A stretch of DNA of 64,000 nucleotides, from positions 1-64,000 of the forward strand of contig JAZJZF010000023.1 of the NCBI GenBank assembly GCA_040389965.1, given 5' to 3'. The position numbers were made by a program, and so were the translations under genes. Below are positions 62,524 through 64,000 of this stretch, in pieces (within the stretch, counting starts at the first letter, position 1; each line of letters begins with the position of its first letter). The notes beneath the pieces are model-generated. The model saw only the letters and a program-made list of their open reading frames with translations, had not been told where the DNA came from and did no database searches. This stretch comes from UBA4416 sp040389965 (GTDB lineage Bacteria; Bacteroidota; Bacteroidia; B-17B0; Aurantibacillaceae).

Positions 62524-64000
62524 ATGAAATTTATTAAACTCTCCCTTTTATGTTTTTTGTTGGTTCTGAGTCATGCCGGTATCTCACAAATATTGCTTGA
62601 ATCAAGCGGTAATACAGAGCCCATCGACTGGGCAAAGCCAAAAGAATATACATTGGCGCCTATTGAAGTAGAATGTTCAAAATACACCGATAAAAATATT
62701 GTTCGCTTACTCACAGGATTAACGGCAGGTGATAAAGTACAAATTCCCGGCGATAAAATTTCTGAAGCCATTAAAAACCTTTGGAAACAAAGCCTTTTCG
62801 AAGACATTAAAATTTACCTGGTAAAAATAATCGGTAACGATGCATTTTTAAAAATTGTAGTAGTTGAAAAACCAAGGCTCTATGGATTTTCTTTTAAAGG
62901 AAATGTAAAGAAGAATGATGCCGATGATATTAGAGCTAAAATAAGATTTGTACGCGAAAAAGTAGTAACAGACTATACCTTGGGTTATATTAAAAATATT
63001 GTAAAAGATTTTTATGTAAATAAAGGGTATTATAATGCCGTAGTAACCATTACCACCGAGCCCGAAAAATCTTCTAAAACGCCCCATGTCAATGTATTTA
63101 TCGATGTAAAAAAAGGTAAAAAAGTTAGGATCAAGAATTTAAGATTCCATGGCAATACAGTAGTCAAAACCTGGAAATTAAAAAGAGGTCTCAAGGATAG
63201 TAAACCTTTCCGTATATATAATCCTTTTAATTCAGGTAAATACCTTGAGGAAAATTTAGAGAAAGATCTTCCAACGGTGCTGGCAAAATATAATAGCCGT
63301 GGATACCGCGATGCGCGCATTAAAAAAGACACCGCCTATTTTGTAAGAAAAAACCGTGTTAATATTGATGTCTATATTGAAGAAGGAAGTAAATACTATT
63401 TCGGTAATATTAAATGGTTAGGAAACTCCAAATACAGAAGCGGGCAATTAGATACGATCCTGAACATTAAAAAAGGCGATATTTTTGATCAAAGCTTACT
63501 GGATCAAAAATTATTTATGAATCCTAATGGTTTCGATATCTCTTCGCTTTATATGGACGATGGATATTTATTTTTCAACGTTACCCCACAGGAAGTAAAT
63601 ATACACAACGATACCATTGACCTTGAAATACACATATTTGAAGGGAAACAGGCTACCATTAATAAAGTTACCGTATTAGGGAATGCCAAAACAAACGATC
63701 ACGTTATTTACAGAGAAATTCGCACAAGACCGGGGCAGTTATTTCGCCGTTCAGATATTATTCGTACGCAACGTGAGTTAAGTCAGCTGGGTTATTTCGA
63801 TCCTGAAAAACTGGGTGTAACGCCAACACCAAATCCTGCCGATGGTACAGTAGATATTGAATACAGAGTAGAAGAAAAACCATCCGATCAGGTAGAATTA
63901 TCCGGTGGTTGGGGTGGTGGCCGTGTTGTAGGAACTCTGGGCTTGTCGTTCAACAACTTCTCCATGCGTAATATTTTTAAACCTTCATCATGGAGCCCTT
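62524..64000 (+). CDS. bamA: Outer-membrane protein assembly factor BamA (5' part)
   Basis: The frame runs off the end of the window after 492 codons. A signal peptide (LSLLCFLLVLSHAGISQ) is followed by POTRA domains (motifs ALNRLLTG-like VRLLTGLTAGDKV, RLYGFSFKGN, KIKNLRFHGN-type VRIKNLRFHGNTVV, IKWLGNSKYRSG and INKVTVLGNAKTNDHVIYRE). The start of the barrel, VELSGGWGGGRVVGTLGLSF and NNFSMRN, comes last. BamA inserts beta-barrel proteins such as the FadL-type porin here. No gap separates it from uppS, so the two are co-transcribed. Confidence 0.94.
   Translation, partial: MKFIKLSLLCFLLVLSHAGISQILLESSGNTEPIDWAKPKEYTLAPIEVECSKYTDKNIVRLLTGLTAGDKVQIPGDKISEAIKNLWKQSLFEDIKIYLVKIIGNDAFLKIVVVEKPRLYGFSFKGNVKKNDADDIRAKIRFVREKVVTDYTLGYIKNIVKDFYVNKGYYNAVVTITTEPEKSSKTPHVNVFIDVKKGKKVRIKNLRFHGNTVVKTWKLKRGLKDSKPFRIYNPFNSGKYLEENLEKDLPTVLAKYNSRGYRDARIKKDTAYFVRKNRVNIDVYIEEGSKYYFGNIKWLGNSKYRSGQLDTILNIKKGDIFDQSLLDQKLFMNPNGFDISSLYMDDGYLFFNVTPQEVNIHNDTIDLEIHIFEGKQATINKVTVLGNAKTNDHVIYREIRTRPGQLFRRSDIIRTQRELSQLGYFDPEKLGVTPTPNPADGTVDIEYRVEEKPSDQVELSGGWGGGRVVGTLGLSFNNFSMRNIFKPSSWSP

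Noticed and set aside
1..64000. tRNA, rRNA, insertion sequence, integrase or prophage
   Set aside because: I saw no cloverleaf or CCA-ended tRNA, no rRNA, and no transposase or integrase motifs. Gene content is chromosomal core plus T9SS surface proteins.

Overview
The window comes from a low-GC member of the Bacteroidota. The evidence is five secreted proteins with C-terminal type IX secretion (T9SS) sorting domains, a ~290-aa primary sigma factor, Bacteroidota-specific families (DUF2480, IPExxVDY, HU-CCDC81/SPOR, DUF6340), several promoters of the TTG-N19-TAnnTTTG type, and a dcw cluster with the usual Bacteroidota order and long MraY and FtsZ proteins. Four runs of exactly ten N mark scaffold joins. 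At one of them a foreign ~150-bp piece has been inserted, so this looks like a draft or metagenome-derived scaffold.

Layout. 1-6078: end of a huge Ig-repeat T9SS adhesin, then a LytT-type response regulator (damaged by a join) and its propeller-sensor histidine kinase. 6335-20214: secA, a tandem DUF3494 (ice-binding-type) T9SS protein, a 0.9-kb gene-free stretch, an AstE-like/rimK/RimB-like operon, a second Ig-repeat T9SS protein, a DAO-type oxidoreductase, an outer-membrane protein and a SPOR protein. 20686-29733: DUF59 and DUF2480 proteins, a beta-barrel protein split by a gap, aroA, an SMR transporter, an IPExxVDY protein, fabI, recN, rpoD, rpe and a Mn-type superoxide dismutase. 29886-41891: a reprolysin-like T9SS protease, a T9SS esterase, an SGNH lipoprotein with a FadL-type porin, a flavodoxin-fold oxidoreductase, a TPR protein, pterin dehydratase, an acyltransferase, a NYN/OST-HTH protein, a fossil of a second acyltransferase and a 53-aa membrane protein.

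41957-58843 is the division and cell-wall (dcw) cluster on the minus strand: mraZ, rsmH, ftsL, ftsI-type PBP, murE, mraY, murD, a free-standing MurD C-terminal domain paralogue, ftsW, murG, murC, ftsQ, ftsA, ftsZ. ddl and murF are absent from it. A four-copy 10-bp array upstream of mraZ matches known MraZ operators. 59112-64000 on the plus strand carries a PlsC-like acyltransferase, ispF, a DUF6340 lipoprotein, uppS and the start of bamA, so envelope biogenesis continues through the end of the window.

The observations most worth following are: (1) 7-bp tandem arrays, mostly as inverted pairs, in six spacers of and next to the dcw cluster; (2) the orphan MurD C-terminal domain between murD and ftsW; (3) the MraZ-type operator; (4) the acyltransferase fossil; and (5) assembly faults at the four N gaps that make intact genes look broken.
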